Positions 27,273-38,738 are shown, counted from the stretch's first letter. The stretch is DNA of 64,000 bases from Ditibartonella choladocola (GCF_002007565.1 NZ_CP015625.1:2537001-2601000), one strand, 5' to 3'. Notes: generated from the sequence alone by a model not told the origin. Translations and numbers: made by a program.

Positions 27273-27668
27273 ATGTCGACTTTTCTTAAAACACTTGTTC
27301 TTGCATCCTGCTGTGCCATCGGTTTGACAACAATCGGTTCTGCAGCCGATCATCGTTTTGAATTTCAAAAAGTCGATGACGGTTATTTGCGCCTTGATAC
27401 CGATACCGGCAGCATCGACAAATGTCTTGATAAAGACGGGAAAATAACCTGCGCTATCTCCGGTGACGAACGCGCGCGCTATGAACAGGAAATCAAGACG
27501 TTGAAAGATAAAATAGCCGAGCTTCAACAAAATAAAGCCACAACGGGTCTGCCTAGCAAACAGGATATGGATCAGGCTTATGACACAATGAAATATTTCT
27601 TCGACAAGTTTAAAAACGACTTTAAAAATAACGATAATCCACCCGAAAACGGTGGCAATAAACTTTAA
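27273..27668 (+). CDS. Secreted coiled-coil protein of unknown function
   Basis: I start this 131-residue protein at the ATG of MSTFLKTLVLASCCAIGL (27273), which has AAGGGAT just upstream; the open frame extends 22 codons further without support. Residues 1-24 look like a cleavable signal peptide ending IGSAA. The mature part has a short beta-like region with two Cys nine residues apart (CLDKDGKITC), possibly a disulfide, then a charged helix (ERARYEQEIKTLKDKIAEL) likely to form a coiled coil, and an Asn/Asp/Lys-rich tail. It is expected in the periplasm. I do not recognise the family. Confidence 0.75.
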   Translation: MSTFLKTLVLASCCAIGLTTIGSAADHRFEFQKVDDGYLRLDTDTGSIDKCLDKDGKITCAISGDERARYEQEIKTLKDKIAELQQNKATTGLPSKQDMDQAYDTMKYFFDKFKNDFKNNDNPPENGGNKL

Positions 27669-27826
27669 TTTTTCAAACTATACGCGATATTTTCGTGGTA
27701 ATCTGGAGGAAATAATAACAAAAGCCTTTTCTTACTGTTATTGTGCCATATTTTAGGATCGTAGCGTAATCAACGTTGATTATTGTGAGAATTGAAAACG
27801 ACTATGAAGAGGCGAGGAAAAGGCTA

Positions 27827-28240
27827 ATGCTGAAAGAATTTCGGGAATTTGCACTAAAGGGCAATATGATTGATCTGGCCATCGGTGTTATTATCGGCGG
27901 TGCTTTTGGCGGCCTTGTCAATTCTATTGTCAACGATTTGCTCATGCCGGTCATCGGGCTTATTACCGGTGGCATAGACTTTTCCAACATGTTCATCCAG
28001 CTTGCCGGTCAAAAACAGACAACTCTTGCAGCAGCGCGCGAAGCCGGTGCTACAATTGCCTATGGCCATTTCATTACATTGCTCATCAATTTTCTTATTA
28101 TTGCATGGGTGCTGTTCATTGTCGTTAAAGCAATCAATGCAATGCACCGTAAAGAGCAGCAGGCCCCTGCACCAAAGCCGGTTCCCCGGGACGAGGTATT
28201 GCTGACCGAAATACGCGATCTGCTGGCTGCCAAAAAATAA
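27827..28240 (+). CDS. mscL: Large-conductance mechanosensitive channel MscL
   Basis: A 137-residue channel that opens under membrane tension to release solutes on osmotic downshock. It starts at [21 protein letters not shown] (27827), preceded by GAGGAAAAGG; the longer frame adds 17 atypical residues. TM1 ([29 protein letters not shown]) and TM2 ([23 protein letters not shown]) are clear, with the cytoplasmic C-terminal helix ([18 protein letters not shown]). Homopentamer in the inner membrane. Single gene; no terminator is evident. Confidence 0.95.
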   Translation: MLKEFREFALKGNMIDLAIGVIIGGAFGGLVNSIVNDLLMPVIGLITGGIDFSNMFIQLAGQKQTTLAAAREAGATIAYGHFITLLINFLIIAWVLFIVVKAINAMHRKEQQAPAPKPVPRDEVLLTEIRDLLAAKK

Positions 28241-28583
28241 TGCCGAAAAATAATATTTGTGAATAAGCGTTTTGATAAAGCGCAATTTACAATAAAATTA
28301 AAAAGCTCATGAGTGCGATCGTTCAGGCATTGGAATTGCCCTGAGAAATCATACAAAGTGCTGGCCATTCGAGAAACCGGAGTGTGCCAGCCCGCTTAAA
28401 AACACTTAAAATTCCGGCTTGATTTAAAGTGATGCAGTTCCCCCTTATCAAATAACGCCTGCATTGAAGATCTTATTTGCGCATATGCTGAGTCAAAAAA
28501 TGCGGTTTTGAATGCGCTGTTTTAAGACCCGTTATATTTTTAAAAGGCTTTTCAGGACGAGCACTTAAAATTTCCGCTTTATT
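28241..28583. other. Gap between mscL and the histidine kinase
   Basis: About 340 bases. Two similar short segments occur, CACTTAAAATTCCGGCTT near 28408 and CACTTAAAATTTCCGCTT near 28563. No gene or RNA is recognised. Confidence 0.45.
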
Positions 28584-31148
28584 TCACAAACGGTGAACGG
28601 GGAAAAACACTTCTACTGTTGTTCCCTGTCCCGGTCTTGATAGCAGGATAAGCCTTCCGCCAATTTTTTCGACAAGCCCTTTGGTCGTCGGCAGGCCAAG
28701 ACCGGTACCGGTAAAGACTGCATCTCCCGCACGTCCGTCTTTTCTTGCAACCTGTCCATAAGGTTGAAGGGCGCGTGCCATTTCTTCCTCATTCATGCCG
28801 ATACCATTATCGCTCACCGATAATTTTACATAATTTTTGTCTGTCGTTGAAAGATGCACCACAATTTGCCCGCCACGTTGGGTGAAACGGATAGCATTTG
28901 ACAGAAGATTGAAAATAATTTGCCTGAATTCCTGTGCCTCAATTCCGATTGCCGGTATTTTTGGCGGCATGGTAATGCGAATGATAATGCCGTTTTCGTT
29001 TGCCTGATTTTCAAACAATGCAACCGATTTTCTCAATTGCTGGATAACGTCAAAACTTGGCACTGACGATTGACGGTTGTCTATTGCCGTTTCGCTATTC
29101 GTTTCTCCAGAGCGCGTTTTTTCTTCGTAACGCGATTTTGCCTTTTCAAGAAAGGAGTTGACGAGTGACAAGATATGTTTTCCGGAAGAAACAATATCGC
29201 GCAAATAGCCGCGATAACGCTCGTTTTCTATGCGGCCGAACCGTTCTTCCCGCATAATATCGGCAAAACCGATCATGGCATTAAGCGGCGTTCTGATCTC
29301 GTGGATGGTTTGCGCAAAAACCTCGTTATCATAAATTGGCTGGCTTGGAACTGATACATTCGTCATATCGCGCAAAAGACCCGCATATCCTTTTTGATTG
29401 GTCAGCGGTACAAGAGTGACAAAAACACGAATGTCATCGCCAGACTTTGTTTGAATATCAGCCGATTGACCGCGGTTGAACAATCGTTTTGCACCACCGC
29501 TTTCAAGTGCTGCAAGATAGTCGTTTATTGCTTCTTCGGAAGTCGTCCGGAACAAGCTTTTAAACGGTCGACCGGCCACATCCTCTTTATCATAGCCGGT
29601 AAGTGCCGAAGCGGCTGCGCTAAACCCCTCTATAGAGCCGTCATTATTGAGAAAAACAAAGCCGTCTGTTGCTGTATCCAGCAAATTGAGAAGCGAAGAC
29701 CGTTCGGGGATAAACTTGTTTTCTCCGGATAATTGTTCGTCATGAGCTGTTTTATCGGTTTTTACAGCTTTTGAAAGCGGCCGCGCCACGGCGGGCAATT
29801 GTAATTCACTGCGCAAACGTTCTGCAATTTCACGAAAAGCCGAGCGTTCCGAACTGTTCAAAGCCGAACCGGTATCTTGCTCTTGCAATGTTTGATTAGA
29901 TTGATTTTCTTGGCCCCCAAGAGCCGTTTTGTCTGCGTCCTCCGGCGCGCTTCCCGTCGATAATTGCGATTGAATTGTTTCGTTTTCAACCGGCTTTTCC
30001 GGTTGTGGTGCTAACTTATTTTCGACGGTTGCAACAGAAGCAGCATTCTGATTCCCGTTCTGTGGATTTAGCTGCCCGTCGACCGGAGCCTTCACTGTGC
30101 CAAAGCCGCGAAACCCGTCCAATTTTCCATCAAGCGACAAAACAGGAAGGCCTGACAAAGAGACTTCCAAATTCGCGTGTTCCCTTTTAGTTGGAAAACG
30201 AACAACTTCGTCTTGAAAGGCGATGCATTGCGAAATTTTTTCTTTGAGTTTTAGAAAACCGGCATTCTTATATTCATTATCAAGATCGGCAAGCGAACGG
30301 CCAAGCAATTTTTCAGCGTCACCACCACAATCATAAAACGCGTCGGAAAAATTGCTGAACGCACCGTTTTTGTCCATTTGCCATGTAAAACGGGCCGGCT
30401 TTTCATTTGTCTTCAGATTGTTCCGGTCGGCTGCGTTTTCATTTATAGTCGCGATATTGAAGCAAAGAACGAGAAAACGTTGCGGTGTTTCGCAAAGGCG
30501 AATAGCATTGACCTGTACTTTTCCCCCGCCATTTTTCATCAAGGTTTTAACGGGTGAAAAACCGTCAATAGAAGAAAGAAAAATTTGCAATGCATCGCCA
30601 AGCGGCTGAAAATTTCCTGTCTGTGCAAGAATTTCGTTTCCGTCACCAAAAATAGCAGCCGAAATATGATTGTCTTCCAGTCCTTCAAGAAGTGCTTCCG
30701 GTTGAGTGATTAAAAGATTCCGATTTATTTCATTTGCCGCTTTGCTTGACCCGTTTGCTGCTCCGGTCGAATGAACTTCCGAGACAAAGATAAACTGTTT
30801 TTGATCGTCTCGCGCATTTTTCCCATGCATTTCATTTAATGCATGAGCTTCGCCGGATATGAGTGAAAGTTTGAAAGAGCGTGCCGATCCGCTTTTCCCG
30901 CGCAAATGAACCGGACGACCGCTTTTGATGCCATTTTCGATCTGGCGCTTGACTGCACTATCGAAAATCTCTTCCCGATCAAGTGCATCGGTGAGTGATG
31001 AAAAGCCGAAAAACGAAAGAGCAGCACCGTCAAGCCACAATAAAACCGATGCATTGCGGTCAAGCACGAAAGAACACTTGCCGCTCAAAAAAGCGTTTCT
31101 GATTGTACTTTCAGATAGAAAATCCAGAAATGCCAAGAATTGCTCCAC
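28584..31148 (-). CDS. PAS-containing sensor histidine kinase, PdhS/CbrA-like
   Basis: An 854-residue kinase. From the N-terminus: a region with PAS-like segments, a long linker rich in Gln, Asn and Ser (about residues 370-470), a clear PAS domain (LLDTATDGFVFLNNDGSIEGFS, about 480-600), the H-box HEIRTPLNAMIGFADIM with the phospho-accepting His near residue 615, and a HATPase domain with N-box (NLLSNAIRFTQ), DNGIGM and GTGLGLPTTKGLVEKIGG. ALQPYGQV in the ATPase lid is typical of the PleC/DivJ/PdhS group that signals through DivK to CtrA. No membrane segment is seen, so it is probably cytoplasmic, as PdhS is. The start is GTG at 31148 without a clear ribosome site; the true start is uncertain. 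Confidence 0.8.
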   Translation of the reverse strand: MEQFLAFLDFLSESTIRNAFLSGKCSFVLDRNASVLLWLDGAALSFFGFSSLTDALDREEIFDSAVKRQIENGIKSGRPVHLRGKSGSARSFKLSLISGEAHALNEMHGKNARDDQKQFIFVSEVHSTGAANGSSKAANEINRNLLITQPEALLEGLEDNHISAAIFGDGNEILAQTGNFQPLGDALQIFLSSIDGFSPVKTLMKNGGGKVQVNAIRLCETPQRFLVLCFNIATINENAADRNNLKTNEKPARFTWQMDKNGAFSNFSDAFYDCGGDAEKLLGRSLADLDNEYKNAGFLKLKEKISQCIAFQDEVVRFPTKREHANLEVSLSGLPVLSLDGKLDGFRGFGTVKAPVDGQLNPQNGNQNAASVATVENKLAPQPEKPVENETIQSQLSTGSAPEDADKTALGGQENQSNQTLQEQDTGSALNSSERSAFREIAERLRSELQLPAVARPLSKAVKTDKTAHDEQLSGENKFIPERSSLLNLLDTATDGFVFLNNDGSIEGFSAAASALTGYDKEDVAGRPFKSLFRTTSEEAINDYLAALESGGAKRLFNRGQSADIQTKSGDDIRVFVTLVPLTNQKGYAGLLRDMTNVSVPSQPIYDNEVFAQTIHEIRTPLNAMIGFADIMREERFGRIENERYRGYLRDIVSSGKHILSLVNSFLEKAKSRYEEKTRSGETNSETAIDNRQSSVPSFDVIQQLRKSVALFENQANENGIIIRITMPPKIPAIGIEAQEFRQIIFNLLSNAIRFTQRGGQIVVHLSTTDKNYVKLSVSDNGIGMNEEEMARALQPYGQVARKDGRAGDAVFTGTGLGLPTTKGLVEKIGGRLILLSRPGQGTTVEVFFPVHRL

Positions 31149-31367
31149 CGGTTAAAGAAATGTTAATTTGTTCTTTTACAGGAAAGAGCCGAGAGTTTCA
31201 AAAGGAATCAGGAAATATCGTTATCAGCGTTTATAAATTTTTGCCTCGCTCTTCGGCTATCGTTCAAACATATGCCGAATTCCGTCGTTTTTTTGGGAGA
31301 TTATCAATCACCCCTAATATTTAAAACGGTGCTATCCATTTTTTAAAAATAACGGGATTTGATCTCT

Positions 31368-31405
31368 AAAAAGCAAAAAGGTGCAGACATCACTGTCTAC
31401 ACCTT
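31368..31405 (-). terminator. Terminator after the FtsK gene
   Basis: On the minus strand AAGGTGTAGACAG pairs imperfectly with the matching CTGCACCTT arm (31378-31405) and is followed by TTTTTGCTTTTT. It lies 29 bases after the ftsK stop. Confidence 0.8.
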
Positions 31406-31433
31406 CTCGCGAATTATTCCGGCCACTGAATTA

Positions 31434-34400
31434 TCAAAATTCATGACCATGGTTTAGTAGAATTTCACGTTTTCCCACATGGTTGGCGGGACCAACAATG
31501 CCTTCAGCCTCCATGCGTTCAACCAATGTCGCGGCCTTGTTGTAACCGATACCCAAACGGCGCTGGATGTAGGATGTTGAACATTTCTTGTCGCGCATGA
31601 CAACTTTGACCGCTTGCAAATAGAGTTCTTCGACATTTTCTCCCGCACTGCCTGCGGCCACAATATCGGCAATGGAATCAGCGTCCTCGATAGATTCTTC
31701 TTCATCTTCGCCATCCGTCACCGTTGCAAGATAATCGGGTGTGCCTTGTGTCTTTAAATGTGCCACAACGTGTTCGACTTCTTCATCCGAAACAAAGGGG
31801 CCGTGAACACGAACAATCCGGCCACCGCCTACCATGTGGAGCATATCGCCCTGCCCCAGCAATGTTTCTGCACCTTGTTCGCCAAGAATCGTGCGGCTAT
31901 CAATCTTGGAGGTAACCTGAAATGAAATGCGGGTCGGGAAATTCGCCTTGATTGTGCCGGTAATAACATCAACCGAGGGGCGTTGCGTTGCCATGATAAG
32001 GTGAATTCCCGCAGCACGTGCCATTTGTGCCAAACGCTGGATTGCACTTTCGATTTCTTTACCGGCAACCATCATCAGGTCGGCCATTTCATCAACAATA
32101 ATGACGATATAGGGAAGGCGCGAAAGATCCATTGCCTCTTCATGATAAAGCATTTCGCCGGTTTCCTTGTCGAATCCGGACTGGACACGACAGGTAATGG
32201 TTTCGCCTTTTTCGGCAGCCGCACTGACTCGCTGGTTGAAGCCGTCAATATTGCGCACACCGAGTTTTGCCATTTTGCGATAGCGGTCTTCCATTTCGCG
32301 CACCGCCCATTTCAACGCCGTTACAGCCTTTTTAGGGTCGGTCACTACCGGAGTGAGAAGATGCGGTATGCCGTCATAGATAGACAGTTCAAGCATCTTC
32401 GGATCAACCATGATAAGGCGGCATTGCTCCGGTTTCAAACGATAAAGCAGAGACAAAATCATGGCGTTAATTGCCACCGATTTACCCGAACCCGTGGTAC
32501 CGGCAACAAGCAGATGCGGCATTTTTGCAAGTTCTGCAATGACCGGTTCACCGCCGATATTTTTACCCAGAGCAAGCGGAAGCTTGTAATTGCTATCCTG
32601 AAATGTCTTGGACTGGATAATCTCGCGTAAATAAACGGTCTCGCGCACTTTATTCGGCAATTCTATGCCGATAACATTGCGCCCCGGAATAACCGCAACA
32701 CGTGCGGAAATGGCCGACATTGAACGGGCAATATCATCAGAAAGACTGATAACGCGCGATGATTTGACACCGGCTGCCGGCTCGAATTCATACATGGTGA
32801 CAACCGGCCCCGGACGGACATGGATGATCTCGCCTTTTATACCGAAATCTTCCAGCACGCTTTCAAGAAGTCCGGCGCTGCGTTCGAGTGTTTCCTGAGA
32901 AATCACCGCACCATCTTTATGTTCCGGCTCCTGCAAAAGGTCGATTGAAGGGAAAATATAAGAATCGTCGCTTTGGGATTTCGGGCTCGGAATAAAAGCC
33001 GGATTGAGCGTGCGGAATGGCGCAGAAATCGTCGCTTTTGTTGCCATTGGCGCAGTTGTTGCATTTTGCGCGGTCGTTGCGACTGGAGCTGTTGTTGCAA
33101 TTTGCGCAACAGCTTGCGATTTTTCCTTTTGTTCGGGAGCCTTTTCTTCTCCGCTCTGCTGGGGCGTTACAGCCTGTGAAAGCGATTGACCGGAGGGAGC
33201 ATCGGCGGTTTTTACCGGTTCAATGTCTTCAATAATTCCGGCAGATGGAGCAATTGGCTGTTGCTGCGCCGACGGGGAAGCGGTAGCCGGATTTTGCGGT
33301 GCTGCTTGGGATATAGTAACGCTAACAGGTTCACTCGTTTGCGCGTCACCGGCCGTATTTTGCAGATTCTTCTCGACACCTGCATTTTCAATAACCACTT
33401 GCCCCTGATTATTGAAGCTGGTGACAACAGAATTGTCAGGCAATGGTGTTACGACTTGTAGAACAGGCGTTTCAGTCAATCGGGGAGTGATTGCCGGACT
33501 GACACTCGACAAGGATACATTTTCCGTTACCGCTGTTTGATTGACGATAGATTGCGGTGCGGCATCAAAGATAACTGTATTTGTATTTTCTACACCGGCT
33601 CTCGCCGATGTTTCAGGCGCTTGAACTGCCGCATCATGTGCAACAGGAGTTGCAGCCCCTGATTCAGTACTTGTCGACTGAGTAACATCGGGTGTTGCCA
33701 CCTGTTGTTCTATTGGTTGTTCCGCTTTTTCTGTTGGTTTTTCAGAAACACTTCCATGCTTTTTCGGGAAACGGCATTCCAGCACCCGATAAAGGTCGGC
33801 AATAGATTTTTCCTCAACTTTCAAGCCGCTTTTTTCTTCGCTTGCATTGCCCGTCATTAAAGTGGAAGCCACTGGCGGTAATTGGGAAGCAGACGACGTG
33901 AGCGCCCCGTCAAGTGACATTTTTTGTACAGTCACAACGGGCTTCTTTTCAACCGCAACAGGAGTTGTATCCATTATAGGCGGATTTACGTTCGTGCTTG
34001 TTTCCTGAGCGATGGTGTTTTCACTTTTAAGCGGCGTTTCAACTGCTCGAGGCTCGCTTTCATTTTGCGGCATGAACGTTGCCAGTTTTTCCAGAATATC
34101 CGGACCGCATTCAAAAAATGCCGAATCGGAAAGATAAAACGGTTTTATATCGGCAGGCGTATTGATTTCGGATGCCTGTTTTTCTACTTCGACCACCTTT
34201 TCTACTTCGGCCACCGCTTCTTGCGTAGAAGTTTCATTCCGGATTTGAGCGGCACCACTATTTTGAGGGCGGGTGTAAACAGATTTGACGCTATAATTCT
34301 GTTCGATATTTTTGCGTTGGACAGAAGCAATTACTTCGTCTTGCAAGGAGCGAACTTGAGTCTTTCCCTGCTCCAAGGGCGTGGTTCCGGCAAGTGTAAC

Positions 34401-34733
34401 CGATTCTTTATTTTCTGAAAGCTCCTCTTTCAAGGCCACGTTTTCACGCTTTTGCCTTTGTTCAAGCTCGAAAGCCTTCAATTTTTCCGCAAAATCGGGA
34501 TCATTTTCAACCCGTTTGCGCACAAGCTCGACTTCCGGTGTGCGTGTGAAACGTACATTCTGGCCGAGGGCAAAAGCCTTTTTCCATATGGTGGGATATT
34601 GCGTTTGTGATGGTGCGCCAGAAACCGCTTCATCTGGCTTTGTAGTGGCGCCAGAAGCGGGTTTGGCAACAGGATTTAAAGAGACCGGATTTGTTTTCAG
34701 ATTACGCATGGCACTCAAACTGGATTGCGGCAA
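31434..34733 (-). CDS. ftsK: FtsK/SpoIIIE DNA translocase without visible membrane domain
   Basis: A 1099-residue DNA motor. The C-terminal 500 residues hold the alpha domain, the RecA-like motor with Walker [19 protein letters not shown] and Walker [20 protein letters not shown], the motif [20 protein letters not shown], and the gamma winged helix that reads KOPS ([26 protein letters not shown]). The motor pumps DNA and activates XerCD at dif during division. The N-terminal 600 residues are low-complexity (Thr, Ala, Gln, Val, Glu) and show no hydrophobic segment, unlike classical FtsK with four transmembrane helices. It may be the second, soluble FtsK paralogue of Hyphomicrobiales. Single gene with its own terminator. 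Confidence 0.9.
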   Translation of the reverse strand: MPQSSLSAMRNLKTNPVSLNPVAKPASGATTKPDEAVSGAPSQTQYPTIWKKAFALGQNVRFTRTPEVELVRKRVENDPDFAEKLKAFELEQRQKRENVALKEELSENKESVTLAGTTPLEQGKTQVRSLQDEVIASVQRKNIEQNYSVKSVYTRPQNSGAAQIRNETSTQEAVAEVEKVVEVEKQASEINTPADIKPFYLSDSAFFECGPDILEKLATFMPQNESEPRAVETPLKSENTIAQETSTNVNPPIMDTTPVAVEKKPVVTVQKMSLDGALTSSASQLPPVASTLMTGNASEEKSGLKVEEKSIADLYRVLECRFPKKHGSVSEKPTEKAEQPIEQQVATPDVTQSTSTESGAATPVAHDAAVQAPETSARAGVENTNTVIFDAAPQSIVNQTAVTENVSLSSVSPAITPRLTETPVLQVVTPLPDNSVVTSFNNQGQVVIENAGVEKNLQNTAGDAQTSEPVSVTISQAAPQNPATASPSAQQQPIAPSAGIIEDIEPVKTADAPSGQSLSQAVTPQQSGEEKAPEQKEKSQAVAQIATTAPVATTAQNATTAPMATKATISAPFRTLNPAFIPSPKSQSDDSYIFPSIDLLQEPEHKDGAVISQETLERSAGLLESVLEDFGIKGEIIHVRPGPVVTMYEFEPAAGVKSSRVISLSDDIARSMSAISARVAVIPGRNVIGIELPNKVRETVYLREIIQSKTFQDSNYKLPLALGKNIGGEPVIAELAKMPHLLVAGTTGSGKSVAINAMILSLLYRLKPEQCRLIMVDPKMLELSIYDGIPHLLTPVVTDPKKAVTALKWAVREMEDRYRKMAKLGVRNIDGFNQRVSAAAEKGETITCRVQSGFDKETGEMLYHEEAMDLSRLPYIVIIVDEMADLMMVAGKEIESAIQRLAQMARAAGIHLIMATQRPSVDVITGTIKANFPTRISFQVTSKIDSRTILGEQGAETLLGQGDMLHMVGGGRIVRVHGPFVSDEEVEHVVAHLKTQGTPDYLATVTDGEDEEESIEDADSIADIVAAGSAGENVEELYLQAVKVVMRDKKCSTSYIQRRLGIGYNKAATLVERMEAEGIVGPANHVGKREILLNHGHEF

Positions 34734-34821
34734 TTTTTAAAGATTGCCTTTTAACGAAACTCATTTTTTCAACGTTAAAGTGCGAAAGTTAATAACCTTT
34801 TTCCAAAGTCGCTTTATCAAC

Positions 34822-34853
34822 AAAAAAACCACCGGAACGGATATTCCGGTGGT
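34822..34853 (-). terminator. Terminator after putA
   Basis: ACCACCGGAA and TTCCGGTGGT (34828-34837, 34844-34853) form a ten-pair stem with a six-base loop, followed on the minus strand by seven T bases. It lies about 40 bases after the putA stop. Confidence 0.9.
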
Positions 34854-34893
34854 GATGACTATATCTGCAATCAGCAATAATCATTGCCGGTCT

Positions 34894-37800
34894 TCAGCCG
34901 ATTGTCATCAGGCTTGCATTGCCCCCTGCTGCGGCTGTGTTCACCGAAGTCGAAACTTCTTCAATAAGATAACCTAGATTATAGGGGAGTTCACCTGATG
35001 CAAGCTCCTCGCTTGTTGCTGCTTGTGTGAGAATTATAGGACCTGAAAGGGCTGCTATAATTTTCTGTTTCTCTATAATGCTATTTTCATCGCCTTCAAT
35101 GAGCGCACCCGCATAAGGCCCGTCGGCATTCAAATTTTCTGACCATTTGACATTCGGTAAAAGCTGCTTTGGCAAATCCGAAAGCGATTGTTGCAATTTG
35201 CAAGCCGCGTCAATCACGGCAATATTGCCGGTTGCAAATGTCGCTGCAAGCTGCCGGTAAAGCCCGCTTTTTGTTTGCGGAAACAAGAGAATTTTTCCGC
35301 GGCTATGAAGGGAATAGACATTGCTTTCCCCAACCGGCCCCGGCAAATTGATGGCGACGCCAAGCGGTGACTTCCCGTTTAATGATTTTGCAAAAGCTGC
35401 ATCGGATGAGTCTCCGTTTTTTTGAAGCCAATCGGCAAAACTGTCGATGAGTTCATTTTTGCTTTGCCCAACAGAAAATTGCGGGTCGGGAGCCTGTTTG
35501 ACGAGGCGGCCGATATATAAAGGCCCACCGGCTTTGGGGCCGGTTCCGGATAATCCCCTTCCGCCGAATGGTTGCGAGCCGACCACCGCGCCGATGATAT
35601 TGCGGTTGATATAAATATTGCCCACTTGAATATGGCTTGAAACATAATCGACAAAATCATCCAGTCTTGTATGAAGCCCGAATGTCAGACCATATCCGGT
35701 TGCATTGATTTCGTTGATGAGCTTTTCAATATCTTTGCGTTTATAACGCACAACATGCAAGACCGGCCCGAAAACTTCACGCTTCAATTCACCAATCGAA
35801 TCGATCTCGATAAGAGTGGGGCTTACATATGTTCCCTCTTTTGCAATATCGGGAAGGGAAACTTGGGTCACTTTATGGCCCATAGCGCGCATTGTTTCGA
35901 TATGCGTTTCGATATTATCCCTGGCTTCTGCGGTAATCACCGCGCCAATATCGGTACCGATAAAATCGGTGCGTCCGATACGCAATTCCTGCATTGCGCC
36001 TTTAAGCATGTCCAGAATGCGGTCGGCCACATCTTCCTGTAAACACAAAACCCGCAAAGCCGAACAACGTTGGCCTGCACTGTCAAAAGCCGAGGCGATA
36101 ACATCTCCCACAACCTGTTCGGCAAGAGCTGACGAATCGACAATCATGGCATTCTGCCCGCCGGTTTCGGCAATAAACGGAATGGGTTTTTTATCCTTAT
36201 TAAGGCGGGTTGAAAGCTCTTTCTGGATGAGACGTGCAACTTCGGTCGAGCCGGTAAACATAACACCTGAAGTCGCTTTCTCGCCAATCAGTGCCGCACC
36301 GATTTTTCCATCTCCCGGACAAAATTGTAAAACGTCCTTCGGGATTCCCGCTTTATGCAATATGCGCACACCTTCAGCAGCAATAAGCGGTGTTTCTTCG
36401 GCCGGCTTTGCCAGAACGGTATTGCCCGCCGCCAATGCAGCCGATAATTGACCGATAAATATCGACAACGGGAAATTCCACGGGCTGATACAAACTATCG
36501 GCCCCAAAGGTTGTTCATTGCCTTTAAAAGTTGCGCGCAACTGTCCGGCATAAAAGCGCAAGAAATCAATTGCTTCTCTCACTTCGGCAATAGAGTTCGG
36601 AATAGATTTTCCGGCTTCTCTTGCCGCAAGTGCCAGAAGTGAAGGCATACGTGCCTGCATAAGATCGGCTGCTTTTTCAAGAATTTCGGCGCGCGATTGA
36701 TGGGAAGTCTTCGCCCATGATGAAAACGCTTTTTCAGCATGAGAAACCATCTTTCTGGCTTCACTTTCATCAATCTCGATAACCTCGCCCACTTTGTCGC
36801 GATGGTCTCCGGGATTAACGATTGGGCGTGATTTTGCGCCCTTTTCGACATTCGCCGGTGCTGCTTGCCAGCTTAATGCCGAACTTTTCTCAAATTCTTT
36901 CGAGAGTTCTGCAAGCACTGTTTCGTTCGATAAATCATAGCCGTCGGAATTGCGGCGGTCTTTCCCGAAAAGATCGGCAGGTGAAGCAATCTTGTCATGC
37001 TGGGCACCGGGAACAGGCATATTACGCACCACATCCACCGGATCCACAACAAGTTCATCAACCGAGATAGACTTGTCGGTAATGCGATTGACAAAAGAAG
37101 AATTGGCACCATTTTCCAACAACCGCCGCACCAGATAAGCAAGCAAAGTTTCATGTGTTCCGACCGGTGCATAAAGGCGCGCGGGACGCTGCATTTTATC
37201 TTTGCCTACGACCTCGTCATAAAGCGGTTCCCCCATGCCGTGGAGACACTGGAACTCGAATTGTTCGACAGTGTATTTATCAGGCCCCGCCAAATGATAG
37301 ATCGTTGCCATGGTTTGCGCATTATGCGTTGCAAATTGCGGGAAAACAGCATCGGGAGCGGAAAGAAGTTTTCGGGCATTGGCAACATAGGAAACATCTG
37401 TATAAACTTTACGGGTATAGACGGGAAAACTTTCAAGCCCGTCAACCTGCGCGCGTTTGATTTCAGCATCCCAATAGGCACCTTTGACAAGGCGCACCAT
37501 CAACCGATGGTGACTGCGGCGGGCAAGATCAATGAGATAATCGAGTACAAACGGGCAGCGACGGCCGTAAGCTTGCACAACAAAGCCGATACCGTTCCAC
37601 CCGTCAAGATCAGGATCGAAACAAAGGCTATCCATAATATCGAGTGAAAGTTCGAGCCGGTCGGCTTCCTCGGCATCTATATTGAGGCCGATATTGTAAT
37701 TTTTACACAGCAAAGCCAATTGTTTGACGCGCGGCATGAGTTCGCCCATGACGCGGTCGGCTTGCGAGCGGAAATAACGGGGATGAAGTGCCGACAATTT

Positions 37801-38562
37801 AATGGAAATACCCGGCCCCTCATAGACGCCGCGCCCGTTCGAGGCTTTGCCGATAGCGTGGATAGCCGTTTCATAATCGCGATAATAGCGATCGGCATCG
37901 TCAGCCGTTGTGGCGGCCTCTCCCAACATGTCATAAGAATAACGAAACCCGCGTGCTTCCAGCGGTTTCGAGCGCTCCAGCGCTTCGTCAATGGTTTCGC
38001 CGCGCACAAATTGTTCGCCCATCATGCGCATGGCCATATCCATTCCTTTGCGGATAACCGGCTCGCCGCAACGCGCGATAAGCCCTGTCAAAGAGGAAGA
38101 CAGTTCCCCTTCCCTGACACTCGATGATAATTTGCCGGTAACCACAAGTCCCCAGGTTGCAGCATTGACAAAAAGCGATTTTCCACCACCCAAATGCGCT
38201 TTCCAGTCACCGCCTGCCACCTTGTCGCGAATGAGAGCATCACGGGTTGCTTTGTCGGGAATGCGCAACAGCGCTTCTGCCAGACACATAAGCGCCACAC
38301 CTTCCTGCGACGACAAGGAATATTCGTGAACCAGACCTTCAACGCCATTGCCCTTATATTTTGCCCGCATTGTTTCGATAAGATGACGGGCTGTGGCAGC
38401 AATGTCTTTTTTGGTTTTTTCGTCAATTGTTGCTGCTTCGAGAAGCGGTTTCAGACATTCGGTTTCCGGACGGCGATAGGCTGCGGTGATTTTCTTGCGA
38501 AGTTCGCTCTGCTTGGAGACGGGAGGCGCAAATTCGGCAAAAAGTTTTTGTGTTCTGGTCAT
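34894..38562 (-). CDS. putA: Bifunctional proline dehydrogenase/P5C dehydrogenase PutA
   Basis: A 1222-residue enzyme that oxidises proline to glutamate in two coupled steps. The N-terminal half has the FAD-dependent PRODH barrel (GISIKLSALHPRY, RLVKGAYWDAEIKRAQVDGL, FATHNAQTMATIYHLAG). The second half is an aldehyde dehydrogenase domain with PWNFPLSIFIGQLSAALAAGN, FTGSTEVARLIQ, ETGGQNAMIVD and the catalytic Cys in FDSAGQRCSALRVL; the C-terminus carries the conserved AAGGNASLMTIG motif. It lacks the N-terminal ribbon-helix-helix DNA-binding part of enterobacterial PutA, so control should come from the divergent Lrp-type PutR. A strong terminator follows. Confidence 0.96.
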   Translation of the reverse strand: MTRTQKLFAEFAPPVSKQSELRKKITAAYRRPETECLKPLLEAATIDEKTKKDIAATARHLIETMRAKYKGNGVEGLVHEYSLSSQEGVALMCLAEALLRIPDKATRDALIRDKVAGGDWKAHLGGGKSLFVNAATWGLVVTGKLSSSVREGELSSSLTGLIARCGEPVIRKGMDMAMRMMGEQFVRGETIDEALERSKPLEARGFRYSYDMLGEAATTADDADRYYRDYETAIHAIGKASNGRGVYEGPGISIKLSALHPRYFRSQADRVMGELMPRVKQLALLCKNYNIGLNIDAEEADRLELSLDIMDSLCFDPDLDGWNGIGFVVQAYGRRCPFVLDYLIDLARRSHHRLMVRLVKGAYWDAEIKRAQVDGLESFPVYTRKVYTDVSYVANARKLLSAPDAVFPQFATHNAQTMATIYHLAGPDKYTVEQFEFQCLHGMGEPLYDEVVGKDKMQRPARLYAPVGTHETLLAYLVRRLLENGANSSFVNRITDKSISVDELVVDPVDVVRNMPVPGAQHDKIASPADLFGKDRRNSDGYDLSNETVLAELSKEFEKSSALSWQAAPANVEKGAKSRPIVNPGDHRDKVGEVIEIDESEARKMVSHAEKAFSSWAKTSHQSRAEILEKAADLMQARMPSLLALAAREAGKSIPNSIAEVREAIDFLRFYAGQLRATFKGNEQPLGPIVCISPWNFPLSIFIGQLSAALAAGNTVLAKPAEETPLIAAEGVRILHKAGIPKDVLQFCPGDGKIGAALIGEKATSGVMFTGSTEVARLIQKELSTRLNKDKKPIPFIAETGGQNAMIVDSSALAEQVVGDVIASAFDSAGQRCSALRVLCLQEDVADRILDMLKGAMQELRIGRTDFIGTDIGAVITAEARDNIETHIETMRAMGHKVTQVSLPDIAKEGTYVSPTLIEIDSIGELKREVFGPVLHVVRYKRKDIEKLINEINATGYGLTFGLHTRLDDFVDYVSSHIQVGNIYINRNIIGAVVGSQPFGGRGLSGTGPKAGGPLYIGRLVKQAPDPQFSVGQSKNELIDSFADWLQKNGDSSDAAFAKSLNGKSPLGVAINLPGPVGESNVYSLHSRGKILLFPQTKSGLYRQLAATFATGNIAVIDAACKLQQSLSDLPKQLLPNVKWSENLNADGPYAGALIEGDENSIIEKQKIIAALSGPIILTQAATSEELASGELPYNLGYLIEEVSTSVNTAAAGGNASLMTIG

Positions 38563-38738
38563 TATTTCATTCCACTCTGGATAAGATTTCTAGAACTTGA
38601 AAAAGATTGGGGGATATGCATTTAAAGCTTGTTATGCCGCGATCATAGCACCGGCTATAGTTTACTTCTTGCATAAAAAACGGTATTTTTTAGCGTTTTT
38701 TCTTATTTTATAGCTATCTATTGGGGTTTTTTACATTA

